NCBI RefSeq assembly: GCF_002154225.1
Contig: NZ_MTSE01000009.1
Location: forward strand, 124,001 to 188,000
Direction of reading: 5' to 3'
Length of the DNA stretch: 64,000 nt
Source: Hymenobacter crusticola
GTDB lineage: Bacteria > Bacteroidota > Bacteroidia > Cytophagales > Hymenobacteraceae
Shown here: positions 45,353 through 53,144 of the stretch, piece after piece
Layout: every line of letters begins with the position of its first letter
Position numbering within the stretch: the stretch's first letter is position 1
The notes under the pieces: generated by a model
What the model was told of the DNA's origin: nothing
Seen by the model: the letters and a program-made list of their open reading frames with translations, nothing else
The model's database searches: none
Program-made: the position numbers and the translations under genes

Positions 45353-46369
45353 TTAGGCTTGAGCCAAATGCTGAAACTCTGCGTGTAGTTGTTCAGGGGA
45401 GGGCCGTACGACGTATGGCTGGCGCTGTGTGTTTTGGAGAAAAGCTAGCCCTTGGACTAGCGCTTGGTGCAAAGCTGCCGCCGATAGTGTTGTGAAATCG
45501 CCGATTGAATAGGCTTGTTGGTGAACGTGTACATAGTCGGCCAGTGCTTGTTGATTCTCTATATATGAGCCGGTCAGGCAAGCTTTGCCTAGAAAAAGGC
45601 TTTCGATCAGAATAGTGCTGGCTGGACAAACAACTGCTTGATACTGCTTGAATAGCAATACCATTTGATATGCGTCCAGGTTCTGATAGGTACTTATAGT
45701 CTTGTCGGGATGTGCCACTAAGGTTTGTTTTAAAGCGACACTGTGCTGAAAAGCGCTACCCGTGATAATTCCTATTTGCTGTATGCTTGGCAGAGTCACC
45801 AGTCCTGATAAACAAAGCGGAGTGAGACCTACAGGGTCAGCCCCGCCAAAACAAAGGAGTATGCTGTCAATGCAAGTAGTCGGCTCCGGTAACTGAGCGT
45901 GTGCTAAAAAGGGCTTGCGCAGCAGCGAAAACGCTGGCCCAAGGCAAAAGCGAGTATGAGGCGCAGTATGATACATGTGCCGCGTAACCCCAGGCGAGTG
46001 ATTGATAAGTAAGTCGGCATCGAAATAGCCAAAACGTAGGTCGTCAATGACTACTAAACGGCACCCAGTTGTGCGGAGTTGTTGTCGGTAAGCAGCGTCA
46101 AAGCTATAGCCGTCGAGCACGACAAGATCGGTTGCTTGAACGGTACCCACAGCTAGTTGAGCGGCTTCGGTTGCTAAGTCAAGCGTTGCGGGTAACTCAA
46201 GAAGCTGAACTTGCGCCATCGCCAAAAGTTGCCTAATGGCAACTGAAGGCTCTTGAATGGCAAACAAACATTCTCCAATGGTGCGCACGATATCGGCCAA
46301 CGCCAACGAGCGTACAACATGACCGAGGCCAATTTGAGCATTGCCGTCAGCCCGGAAAATGAGGCGCAT
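45353..46369 (-). CDS. pseG: UDP-2,4-diacetamido-2,4,6-trideoxy-altropyranose hydrolase PseG
   Basis: A 338-residue GT-B-fold hydrolase. The N-terminal motif FRADGNAQIGLGHVVRSLAL places His17 exactly where the catalytic His of Campylobacter PseG lies. Further family segments are LVVIDDLRFG, LCFGGADPVGLT and ASTILIESLFLGKACLT. It removes UDP to release the free 2,4-diacetamido sugar for PseI. The ATG at 46367-46369 is 44 bases after pseF. Confidence 0.92.
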   Translation of the reverse strand: MRLIFRADGNAQIGLGHVVRSLALADIVRTIGECLFAIQEPSVAIRQLLAMAQVQLLELPATLDLATEAAQLAVGTVQATDLVVLDGYSFDAAYRQQLRTTGCRLVVIDDLRFGYFDADLLINHSPGVTRHMYHTAPHTRFCLGPAFSLLRKPFLAHAQLPEPTTCIDSILLCFGGADPVGLTPLCLSGLVTLPSIQQIGIITGSAFQHSVALKQTLVAHPDKTISTYQNLDAYQMVLLFKQYQAVVCPASTILIESLFLGKACLTGSYIENQQALADYVHVHQQAYSIGDFTTLSAAALHQALVQGLAFLQNTQRQPYVVRPSPEQLHAEFQHLAQA

Positions 46370-46413
46370 ACAGTAATGATAAGATGATTAGTTGGTTGAC
46401 TATTAATCTACGT

Positions 46414-47160
46414 TCACTTTGTGAAATCATACTTTTTCTGCTTTACCTCAGCATTAATAGCTACCAGTTCTGGATGTTGGTCCAATAAAGTAATTAGCTC
46501 GTCGGTGGAAAGCGAGTCGGCATGGTAGTGCTCAAATAATTCTTTTAGCAGCGCAAAATCCTTGGCAGTATCCAGCGTAAGTCGATAATGGCTAGCATCT
46601 AACTGGCGCACTACTTGTTCGACTTGAACCTGCCCAGAGCGATTTTGGTGGATGTAAGGTGTAACGTGTTCTCGATCGGAAGCGGAGCTAGCATGCCTTT
46701 GTGCCTGTACCAGCAACGCGTACGAAAATACCTCAAAATCTAATCCACGCGGGTAACTCCGAGTAATGCCATTAGAGATGTAAAGATTAGGGTCAGCTGC
46801 TGCTAAATAGTGTTCTACTGCTGCTCGAATCAGTTTACCATCGAGCAGAGGGCAGTCGGAAGTTACGCGCACAATGGTCGTGAGCCCAAAGTGTGTAGCC
46901 GCGCCATAGTAGCGGCTTAAAACGTCATCGACATCACCACGGTAACAGGCTGCTCCTAGCTGCTCAGCGTGCTGCTCAATCGAATCATCTTCGGGCCGAG
47001 TAGTCGTTGCTATATACAAGGGTAGCTCACTAGCCCGCAGGCGTTCAACGTGATATTGCAACATGCTGATACCGCGTGCAGTGAGCAACACTTTCCCAGG
47101 AAGGCGAGTGCTTCCCATGCGAGCTTGGGTAATGATACCGGCACCCAATAGAGTATTCAT
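46414..47160 (-). CDS. pseF: pseudaminic acid cytidylyltransferase, SpsF-like PseF
   Basis: A 248-residue SpsF/KdsB-type cytidylyltransferase: GIITQARMGSTRLPGKVLL at the N-terminus carries the nucleotide-binding RxGSxRLPGK motif, followed by VRVTSDCPLLDGKLI and the late LTLDTAKDFALL. It activates pseudaminic acid to CMP-pseudaminic acid, the last step. Its ATG overlaps the pseC stop by 2 bases (TCAT on the plus strand), indicating translational coupling. Confidence 0.88.
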   Translation of the reverse strand: MNTLLGAGIITQARMGSTRLPGKVLLTARGISMLQYHVERLRASELPLYIATTTRPEDDSIEQHAEQLGAACYRGDVDDVLSRYYGAATHFGLTTIVRVTSDCPLLDGKLIRAAVEHYLAAADPNLYISNGITRSYPRGLDFEVFSYALLVQAQRHASSASDREHVTPYIHQNRSGQVQVEQVVRQLDASHYRLTLDTAKDFALLKELFEHYHADSLSTDELITLLDQHPELVAINAEVKQKKYDFTK

Positions 47161-48314
47161 TTTACAAACTGCTGAATGCTACTAATCACATATTGCTGCT
47201 CCTCATCGGTAAGAGAGGGAAACATAGGAATGCTTAAGCAGCGCGCATAATAGGCTTCAGCTCGTGGAAAATCGCTCGGGTTCCAACCTAGCTCCTGGTA
47301 GTAAGGCATGGTATGTACCGGAATGTAGTGCACTTGTGCAAAGATCTGCCGATCGCGCAGAAAATCGTACAACCCTTTCCGGTCTTCTACTTGAATTACA
47401 TAAAGATGGTACGCATGGCCCGGTGCTGTCGCTAAAGGGCGCACAGCAGCCATATTAGCGAAAGCAGCATTATAGCGAGCTGCTAAAAATCGCCGGCGAG
47501 CTAAGCCCTCGTTTGCCCGTTGTAGCTGGCTAATACCTAACGCCGTGAGCATGTCTGGTAAGCGATAGTTGTAGCCTAAAGTTTGCATTTCGTAGTACCA
47601 ACCGCCATCGCTTTTGAGCAGCTTCGCTGGATCTTTGGTGATACCATGTGTGCGTAGCAGTAGTAGCTTCTCATATAGGTCTTGCCGATTGGTCGTAATC
47701 ATGCCACCTTCCCCTGTAGCAATATGCTTGACAGGGTGGAAGGAAAAAATAGATAAATCAGCAAATTTTCCATTCCCACACCATTGCTCAATACCTTGGC
47801 TGTCCACAAAAAAACCGCCTGGTGAATGAGCAGCATCTTCCACGAGCCAAAGGCCAAACTCATCCGCTAGTTTCCGTGCCTCCTCTAAATTCACAGGTAA
47901 TCCAGCAAAATCTACTGGAATAAGACCATGGAAGTAGCCCTTCGGCTGGCTTTCTAGCAGACGACGTACCGCTTTAAGATCAATCAGCGCCGTGGCTGGG
48001 TCGATGTCTGCGAAATGCACTTCGCCACCACAATAGAGTATGCAGTTAGCCGAAGCCGCAAAGGTGATGGGTGTTGTAATGACACGATGACCGGATTGTA
48101 CACCTAATGCTAAGGTACACAAATGCAGTGCAGCTGTACCATTGCTTACAGCCACGGCATACGTAGCTCCAACATAAGCCGCGAACCTGTTTTCAAACTC
48201 TGCAACTTTCGGACCTTGGGTGAGAAAATCTGACTGCAGAGCTTCAGTAACAGCTTGAACGTCAGCCTCCGTAATATGTTGACGGCCGTAAGGGATAGGG
48301 TGAGGAAAGTACAT
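47157..48314 (-). CDS. pseC: UDP-4-amino-4,6-dideoxy-N-acetyl-altrosamine transaminase PseC
   Basis: A 385-residue PLP aminotransferase of the DegT family. The start YFPHPIPYGRQHITEADVQA, the phosphate site SNGTAALHL, ITTPITFAASANCILYCGG and the Schiff-base Lys196 in SFHPVKHIATGEGGM match PseC. It aminates C4 of the keto sugar made by PseB. The ATG at 48312-48314 is preferred over an in-frame TTG at 48338. It is the first gene of the pseC-F-G-GNAT-H-I operon, with a perfect promoter box 75 bases upstream. Its GC content is lower than that of pseB and pseI. Confidence 0.92.
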   Translation of the reverse strand: MYFPHPIPYGRQHITEADVQAVTEALQSDFLTQGPKVAEFENRFAAYVGATYAVAVSNGTAALHLCTLALGVQSGHRVITTPITFAASANCILYCGGEVHFADIDPATALIDLKAVRRLLESQPKGYFHGLIPVDFAGLPVNLEEARKLADEFGLWLVEDAAHSPGGFFVDSQGIEQWCGNGKFADLSIFSFHPVKHIATGEGGMITTNRQDLYEKLLLLRTHGITKDPAKLLKSDGGWYYEMQTLGYNYRLPDMLTALGISQLQRANEGLARRRFLAARYNAAFANMAAVRPLATAPGHAYHLYVIQVEDRKGLYDFLRDRQIFAQVHYIPVHTMPYYQELGWNPSDFPRAEAYYARCLSIPMFPSLTDEEQQYVISSIQQFVK

Positions 48315-48389
48315 AATACCTTGAGTACAACTAAACAATATTAACGTTAGCCAACCTGTGGCCAGAAAGAGGCGACCTAGCTAATGATA

Positions 48390-48397
48390 CAAAGATA
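48390..48397 (-). promoter_or_regulatory. -7 promoter element of the pseC operon
   Basis: Reads TATCTTTG on the minus strand, an exact consensus match about 75 bases before the pseC ATG. No -33 TTTG found at the right distance. Confidence 0.6.
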
Positions 48398-48575
48398 AGT
48401 TGGCTATGTTAAGTAATAGGAGTGGAGCTGCCACAGTTAGCAGATGAGTAATCCCTTATATCAAATGAGGAATGATGTTGACTATGAAAGAAGTATATTA
48501 TTAAATATAAATTATTTGCCATGTTTGCCGAAGAGTTTATACTTTTACTTGATCAATTTCAAAATTCCTTCCTAT

Positions 48576-49973
48576 ATGAAAAAAATATTACTGCTACTTT
48601 CTATGTTGTTGCCTATGTCATTGTATGCACAACGAGAAGTCCAGAACTGGTATTTCGGACAGAACGCCGCTCTCACATTCACAACGTCTACGCCCGCGCC
48701 CTTAACTAACAGCGCAATGGTTACTTACGAGGCTTGTGCAACTATATCTGATGAAGTAGGTAACCTGTTGTTTTACACAAATAGTGTGAACATTTGGAAT
48801 CGTAATCATCAGATGATGACAAATGGACAAAATATAGGTGGACATGAGTCTGCTTCTCAGGGGGCGATTATTGTGAAGAACCCAGCTAGCCCTTCACAGT
48901 ATTATGTCTTCACTGTGGACGCTTGTGATAATCTTTTGGTAGGTGGGCTAAAGTACTCCATTGTTGACATGACGCAGCAAAATGGAGTAGGTGCTGTTGC
49001 TACTAAGGCAATCCAACTATCTAATGTATCTCTGACTGAAAAACTAACCGCAGTACGACATGCCAACGGACGGGATACATGGATTGTGGTGCACGGTTGG
49101 CAGACTAATACGTTCTATGCGTACTTAGTTTCGCCAAATGGTATAAGCAACGTGCCAGTCATTACCTCCATTGGATCTGTGCATCAAGGCGGAGGTGGTA
49201 ATTACCGTAATGCTAACGCTGTCGGATACCTACGTGCTTCACCCGATGGAAGCAAATTGGCTTTAGGAATTCGTGATGCTAATTTTGAATTATTTGATTT
49301 CAACAACGCTACTGGTCAACTATCTAATTACATCTGGCTGCCTCAGTTCTACCGGAGCTATGGAGTGGAGTTTTCGCCTAACGGACGGCTTTTGTATGGC
49401 AGCAATCTGGATGGCGGTTACCTATATCAGTTTGACCTAAATGCTGGTTCACCGGCAGCTATTGCGGCCTCAGCTACTGTCGTGGGTAGTACATCTTATT
49501 TCTTAATTGGCGCTCTGCAGCTAGCATCTAATGGTAAAATGTATGCTGCCATTTACAATAGTCCCTACGTAGCTGTCATTGATAACCCAAATGTTCGCGG
49601 AAGTGGGTGTGGCTATCGGGAAAACGGCCTTTACCTAAACGGTCGTCTATGTCAGGTTGGATTACCTAACTTCCCCAATGCGTTTGCTGGAATTCCATTA
49701 GCTACAGCTAATTCGGCAGTAGGTAACGGAATAGCACTTTATCCAAACCCTGCCCACGATCAAGTAACCCTTGATTTGCCAACTAATCTGTTCAAACAGT
49801 CTTTGGAGGTAGTATTCTACAACTCGATGGGCCAACAAGTGCGCCGAATGGTGCCAGCTTGGCATAGCAAGGAGGACGCTAAGTTAATGTTGACTGGGTT
49901 AGATAGAGGAGTATATACGGTCGAAATTAGGAGTCCAACCATCACTACAACTAAGCGGTTGATAGTGGAATAA
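48576..49973 (+). CDS. T9SS cargo protein, propeller-like, inserted in the pse locus
   Basis: A 465-residue secreted protein. Signal peptide at 1-18 (ends LYAQ), then a beta-propeller-like body in which NWYFGQNAALTF, CATISDEVGNLLFYTNS, GYLRASPDGSKLALGI and GVEFSPNGRLLYGSN are typical of a Bacteroidota surface family of unknown role. It ends in a T9SS type A sorting domain (from about 385: NGIALYPNPAHDQVTL, ending TKRLIVE). It is on the opposite strand to the pse genes around it and is markedly AT-richer than its neighbours. The ATG at 48576 directly precedes the signal peptide. Confidence 0.8.
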   Translation: MKKILLLLSMLLPMSLYAQREVQNWYFGQNAALTFTTSTPAPLTNSAMVTYEACATISDEVGNLLFYTNSVNIWNRNHQMMTNGQNIGGHESASQGAIIVKNPASPSQYYVFTVDACDNLLVGGLKYSIVDMTQQNGVGAVATKAIQLSNVSLTEKLTAVRHANGRDTWIVVHGWQTNTFYAYLVSPNGISNVPVITSIGSVHQGGGGNYRNANAVGYLRASPDGSKLALGIRDANFELFDFNNATGQLSNYIWLPQFYRSYGVEFSPNGRLLYGSNLDGGYLYQFDLNAGSPAAIAASATVVGSTSYFLIGALQLASNGKMYAAIYNSPYVAVIDNPNVRGSGCGYRENGLYLNGRLCQVGLPNFPNAFAGIPLATANSAVGNGIALYPNPAHDQVTLDLPTNLFKQSLEVVFYNSMGQQVRRMVPAWHSKEDAKLMLTGLDRGVYTVEIRSPTITTTKRLIVE

Positions 49974-50000
49974 GGTTAGGCTATTCTAATAGTTAACATA

Positions 50001-50042
50001 TAAAAAAAGGGCGTCTCTAAGCTTAGAGACGCCCTTTTTTTA
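50001..50042. terminator. bidirectional terminator, perfect 42-base palindrome
   Basis: A7 and T7 runs flank a GC-rich stem GGGCGTCTCTAAGCTTAGAG that continues symmetrically. It lies between the convergent T9SS cargo gene and pseB. Confidence 0.88.
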
Positions 50043-50059
50043 TACGAAAAAATTATTTA

Positions 50060-51079
50060 TCAAGCAACAAACGCCGGGTCCACATGCTCCCGAATTTCCT
50101 CGCGAATCTGCTCGGCGTTGAGCCATTCTTCATTATTGGCCGAATCGTAGTGGAAACCTAGGGGCACGCGCTTACCCCCGAAGTGAGCAATGAACTTGTC
50201 GACATCCCACTGCGGCGTGAAAGGCAGAATCACGTAGTACTTAGCTAGTTCCACCGTGCTTAAGGCGTCGGTTTCGGTAATCATCTCTTCGTGGAGTTTC
50301 TCGCCGGGGCGAATACCTACAATTTCCTGGCGGCAGCCAGGAGCAATTGCCTGCGCTACTTCCGTGATTTTGTAGCTAGGTATTTTGGGCACAAAGATTT
50401 CGCCGCCCCAGGCATTTTCCAACGCGTACAGCACCAAGTCGACGCCACCTTCCAACGAGATGTTGAAGCGCGTCATGTCGGGGTGGGTGATGGGCAGTAC
50501 GCCCGTGTGCCGACGCTGCATGAAAAAGGGCACTACCGAGCCGCGGGAGCCAATTACGTTGCCGTAGCGCACTACCGAGAAGCGCAGGTCGCGGGCGCCT
50601 TTCATGTTGTTAGCCGCCACGAACAGCTTATCCGAGCACAGCTTCGTCGCCCCGTATAGGTTGATGGGGGCGGCGGCTTTGTCAGTGCTCAGGGCTACTA
50701 CGTGCTGCACACCACAGTCGAGGGCGGCGTTGATGACGTTTTCGGCACCGAAGATGTTGGTCTTGATGCACTCCATCGGGTTGTACTCGGCGGCCGGCAC
50801 TTGCTTAAGAGCCGCGGCGTGCACAATCACGTCGACGCCTTCGCAAGCCCGCTTCAGCCGGTCGGCATCGCGCACATCACCGATAAAGTAGCGGATAGCG
50901 GGGTACTGGCTGTGCGGAAACACCTGCGACATTTCGAATTGCTTCAGTTCGTCGCGCGAAAACACCACGAGGCGCTTCACCTGGGGGAATTTCTCGAACA
51001 CCGTCTGTACGAACTTCTTGCCGAACGAGCCGGTGCCACCGGTTACCAGAATGGATTTATGATTGAGGTCGAGGGCCAT
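50060..51079 (-). CDS. pseB: UDP-N-acetylglucosamine 4,6-dehydratase (inverting) PseB
   Basis: A 339-residue extended SDR. TGGTGSFGKKF at 13-23, the catalytic Asp133/Lys134 in STDKAAAP, and Tyr142/Lys146 in YGATK align, with an offset of one, to the known residues of Helicobacter FlaA1. The conserved end also contains FVPKIPSYKITEVA. It starts the pathway by making UDP-2-acetamido-2,6-dideoxy-L-arabino-hexos-4-ulose. The ATG at 51079 is preferred. It is separated from pseC by the T9SS cargo gene and is GC-rich like the flanking chromosome. Confidence 0.94.
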   Translation of the reverse strand: MALDLNHKSILVTGGTGSFGKKFVQTVFEKFPQVKRLVVFSRDELKQFEMSQVFPHSQYPAIRYFIGDVRDADRLKRACEGVDVIVHAAALKQVPAAEYNPMECIKTNIFGAENVINAALDCGVQHVVALSTDKAAAPINLYGATKLCSDKLFVAANNMKGARDLRFSVVRYGNVIGSRGSVVPFFMQRRHTGVLPITHPDMTRFNISLEGGVDLVLYALENAWGGEIFVPKIPSYKITEVAQAIAPGCRQEIVGIRPGEKLHEEMITETDALSTVELAKYYVILPFTPQWDVDKFIAHFGGKRVPLGFHYDSANNEEWLNAEQIREEIREHVDPAFVA

Positions 51080-51120
51080 ATAAAAGAAAGGCTGGCGACG
51101 GCCAGCTAGGGTAAGGAAGG

Positions 51121-51128
51121 CAAAAATA
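51121..51128 (-). promoter_or_regulatory. -7 promoter element of pseB
   Basis: Reads TATTTTTG on the minus strand (TAnnTTTG), 41 bases before the pseB start. A plus-strand box TACTTTTG for the divergent gene lies 22 bases away at 51151-51158. Confidence 0.55.
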
Positions 51129-51150
51129 GGCATTCCGCACCGAGGTTGCG

Positions 51151-51158
51151 TACTTTTG
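51151..51158 (+). promoter_or_regulatory. -7 promoter element of the FkbH-like gene
   Basis: TACTTTTG fits TAnnTTTG; about 100 bases before the ATG at 51260. No -33 partner visible. Confidence 0.45.
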
Positions 51159-51259
51159 CCTCCGCTTGGTTTTAGTTGTTTGTTTTGGGTTTTGGTGAGG
51201 AAAAGGCCAAAACCGTGTTAACAACACCAGAGGCCAAGAACAAACAATCAGGAACGAAA

Positions 51260-53092
51260 ATGCCAGAACCAGTCAAAGTCATTATTTGGGACCTCGACGA
51301 TACCTTTTGGCGCGGTACGCTCTCAGAAGGGGCCGTGGAAGCGCTGGAAGAGAACCTAGCCTTGGTGCGCGAAACGGCAGCACGGGGCATTGTGCACACC
51401 ATCGTTAGCAAAAACGACTTTGCCGCTGCCGAAGCCAAGCTTGTTGAGCTAGGTATCCGCGACTTGTTCGTGTTTCCGCAGATCAGCTGGCAGCCGAAGG
51501 GGCCTATTATTAAGGAGTTGCTGGAGCAGATGCAGCTACGGGCTCCTAACGCCTTATTTCTAGACGATAACCCCATCAACCGGGCTGAGGCGCAGTTTTA
51601 CAACCCCAAGCTGCAAGTGGCCGACCCCACCGACTTACCCCAGCTCGCACCGCTGTTGCGTGCCAGCGGCAAGCCTGATCCTAGCTTTTCGCGCCTGGAG
51701 CAGTACAAACTGCTCGAACGCCAACAGCAAGCCCGCGCCACTTACCAGGATAACCTAGCTTTCTTACGTGATTCGGCTGTGCGCATCCAGTTTCGCGAAG
51801 GCAACGCCATGCTTTCCGACCTCGACCGGATTGAGGAGCTCATTAACCGTTCCAATCAGCTGAATTTTACCAAGCGGCGCGTCACGAAGGAGGAGCTGCA
51901 AGCTAGCTTTCAGGACCCCGAGCGCCGCTGGGGCACCGTGCGCGTGCACGACCGTTTCGGGGATTATGGCCTGGTAGGTATCTACTGCCTGAACCTGACC
52001 GACAACCAGTTAGAACAACTGGTATTCTCCTGCCGCATCCTGCATCTCGGCGTTGAGCAGTTTACCTACGCGTGGCTAGGCTTCCCAAAGCTTGAGGTAC
52101 AAGGCGAAGTGGCCACGGAGCTGAACCAAACCGAGCGGCCCGATTGGGTTACGGTAGTAACCGAAGAAGCGGCGGCGAAAAGTAATACGCTGGTGGAGCC
52201 TACTGGCGAACCAGGCACCCAACTGCGCGTGTTGCTCAAGGGCGGCTGCGACCTAGGTCAACTGACTCCCTTCCTGCAAGCCTTTCACCTGGAGGTGCAA
52301 GAAGAATTTAACTACGTGAACGAGAACCAAATACCCGTTCACATAGAACATACTGCCTTGTTGCGACTCAGCCATGAGTTGCCGCCCGCCGAGCAGCAGC
52401 GGCTAGCACAGGCATTGCCCTTCCTAGGCAAAGAAGCGTTTCAAACTAAGCTCTGGGATGGCAGCTATGAAGCGCTGGTTTACAGCCCCTTGATGGACTA
52501 CACGCAGGAGCTGTACCAAGAGAGAAGCACCGGGATAAGCGTGCCGTTTGGTGGTTACCAAGATCTTACGAAAGTTGACCCTACCGCACAAGCGGCCAAG
52601 TACGCTCAACGCAAATTTCGGGGAATGGACGAGGCTTTTTTGCGTCGTTTTCAAGCCGAATTTGCGTGTGTAGGGCAAATTACGCCTGCCCAGTTTAAAG
52701 AGAACTTAAGCTGGCTGCGAGCAAAATTGCCCGCCAATGTGCCTATCTTCTTTCTCAATGGAGCCGAAATCGAAGTGCCTGGTTCGGGAGAAATGGGCGC
52801 CAAGCAACGCCATAGCCAGATGAATCAGGCGCTTAACGAGTTTGTGGGCGCGGCAGAAAATTGCTTTCTAATTGACGTGCGTGACTTCGTCAAAACGCCA
52901 GCCGACGTTACCAACAATCTTCGGCACTACCAACGGGCGCACTACCGGACGCTGGCGCAGCGCGTGGCCACCGCCATTGAACGTTGGCAAGGCCAGCAGC
53001 TAGGTCATTCCGCCTGGGCCGATTGGCGCGCCCGCCTGGCAAGCCGGGTGCCTAGCAAGGTGCGTGGCGCTTGGGAAAAGCTAGTAAAGTAG
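51260..53092 (+). CDS. FkbH-like HAD-IIIC protein with a C-terminal SGNH-like domain
   Basis: A 610-residue fusion. Residues 1-165 are a FkbH-type HAD domain: Asp11 and Asp13 in WDLDDTFWRGTL, Ser50/Lys51 in VSKND, Asp102/Asp103 in LFLDDNPINR. Residues 170-285 resemble the GNAT-like part of FkbH (RSNQLNFTKRRVT, GDYGLVG, VFSCRILHLGVEQF). From about 320 there is an SGNH-like domain with Cys330 in LLKGGCDLGQL in the nucleophile position and Asp549/His556 in DVTNNLRHYQ as the late pair. FkbH enzymes load glyceryl or similar units onto carriers. The usual order is SGNH first; here it is last. It is divergent from pseB. The ATG at 51260 is preferred over a TTG at 51176. Confidence 0.8.
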   Translation: MPEPVKVIIWDLDDTFWRGTLSEGAVEALEENLALVRETAARGIVHTIVSKNDFAAAEAKLVELGIRDLFVFPQISWQPKGPIIKELLEQMQLRAPNALFLDDNPINRAEAQFYNPKLQVADPTDLPQLAPLLRASGKPDPSFSRLEQYKLLERQQQARATYQDNLAFLRDSAVRIQFREGNAMLSDLDRIEELINRSNQLNFTKRRVTKEELQASFQDPERRWGTVRVHDRFGDYGLVGIYCLNLTDNQLEQLVFSCRILHLGVEQFTYAWLGFPKLEVQGEVATELNQTERPDWVTVVTEEAAAKSNTLVEPTGEPGTQLRVLLKGGCDLGQLTPFLQAFHLEVQEEFNYVNENQIPVHIEHTALLRLSHELPPAEQQRLAQALPFLGKEAFQTKLWDGSYEALVYSPLMDYTQELYQERSTGISVPFGGYQDLTKVDPTAQAAKYAQRKFRGMDEAFLRRFQAEFACVGQITPAQFKENLSWLRAKLPANVPIFFLNGAEIEVPGSGEMGAKQRHSQMNQALNEFVGAAENCFLIDVRDFVKTPADVTNNLRHYQRAHYRTLAQRVATAIERWQGQQLGHSAWADWRARLASRVPSKVRGAWEKLVK

Positions 53093-53116
53093 CGCGGACT
53101 TTGGAGTCCGTGCTAC
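53089..53116 (+). repeat. single REP-like GTAG hairpin
   Basis: GTAGCGCGGACT pairs with AGTCCGTGCTAC around TTGG. It overlaps the stop codon of the FkbH-like gene and resembles the inverted pair at 22843-22941. Confidence 0.65.
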
Positions 53117-53144
53117 ATACACGCACTCCGGCGCGTACCCTGTT

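Noticed and set aside
51172..51579. 135-residue minus-strand ORF opposite the FkbH-like gene
   Set aside because: Ser/Arg-rich shadow of the HAD domain, with no promoter and no homology.
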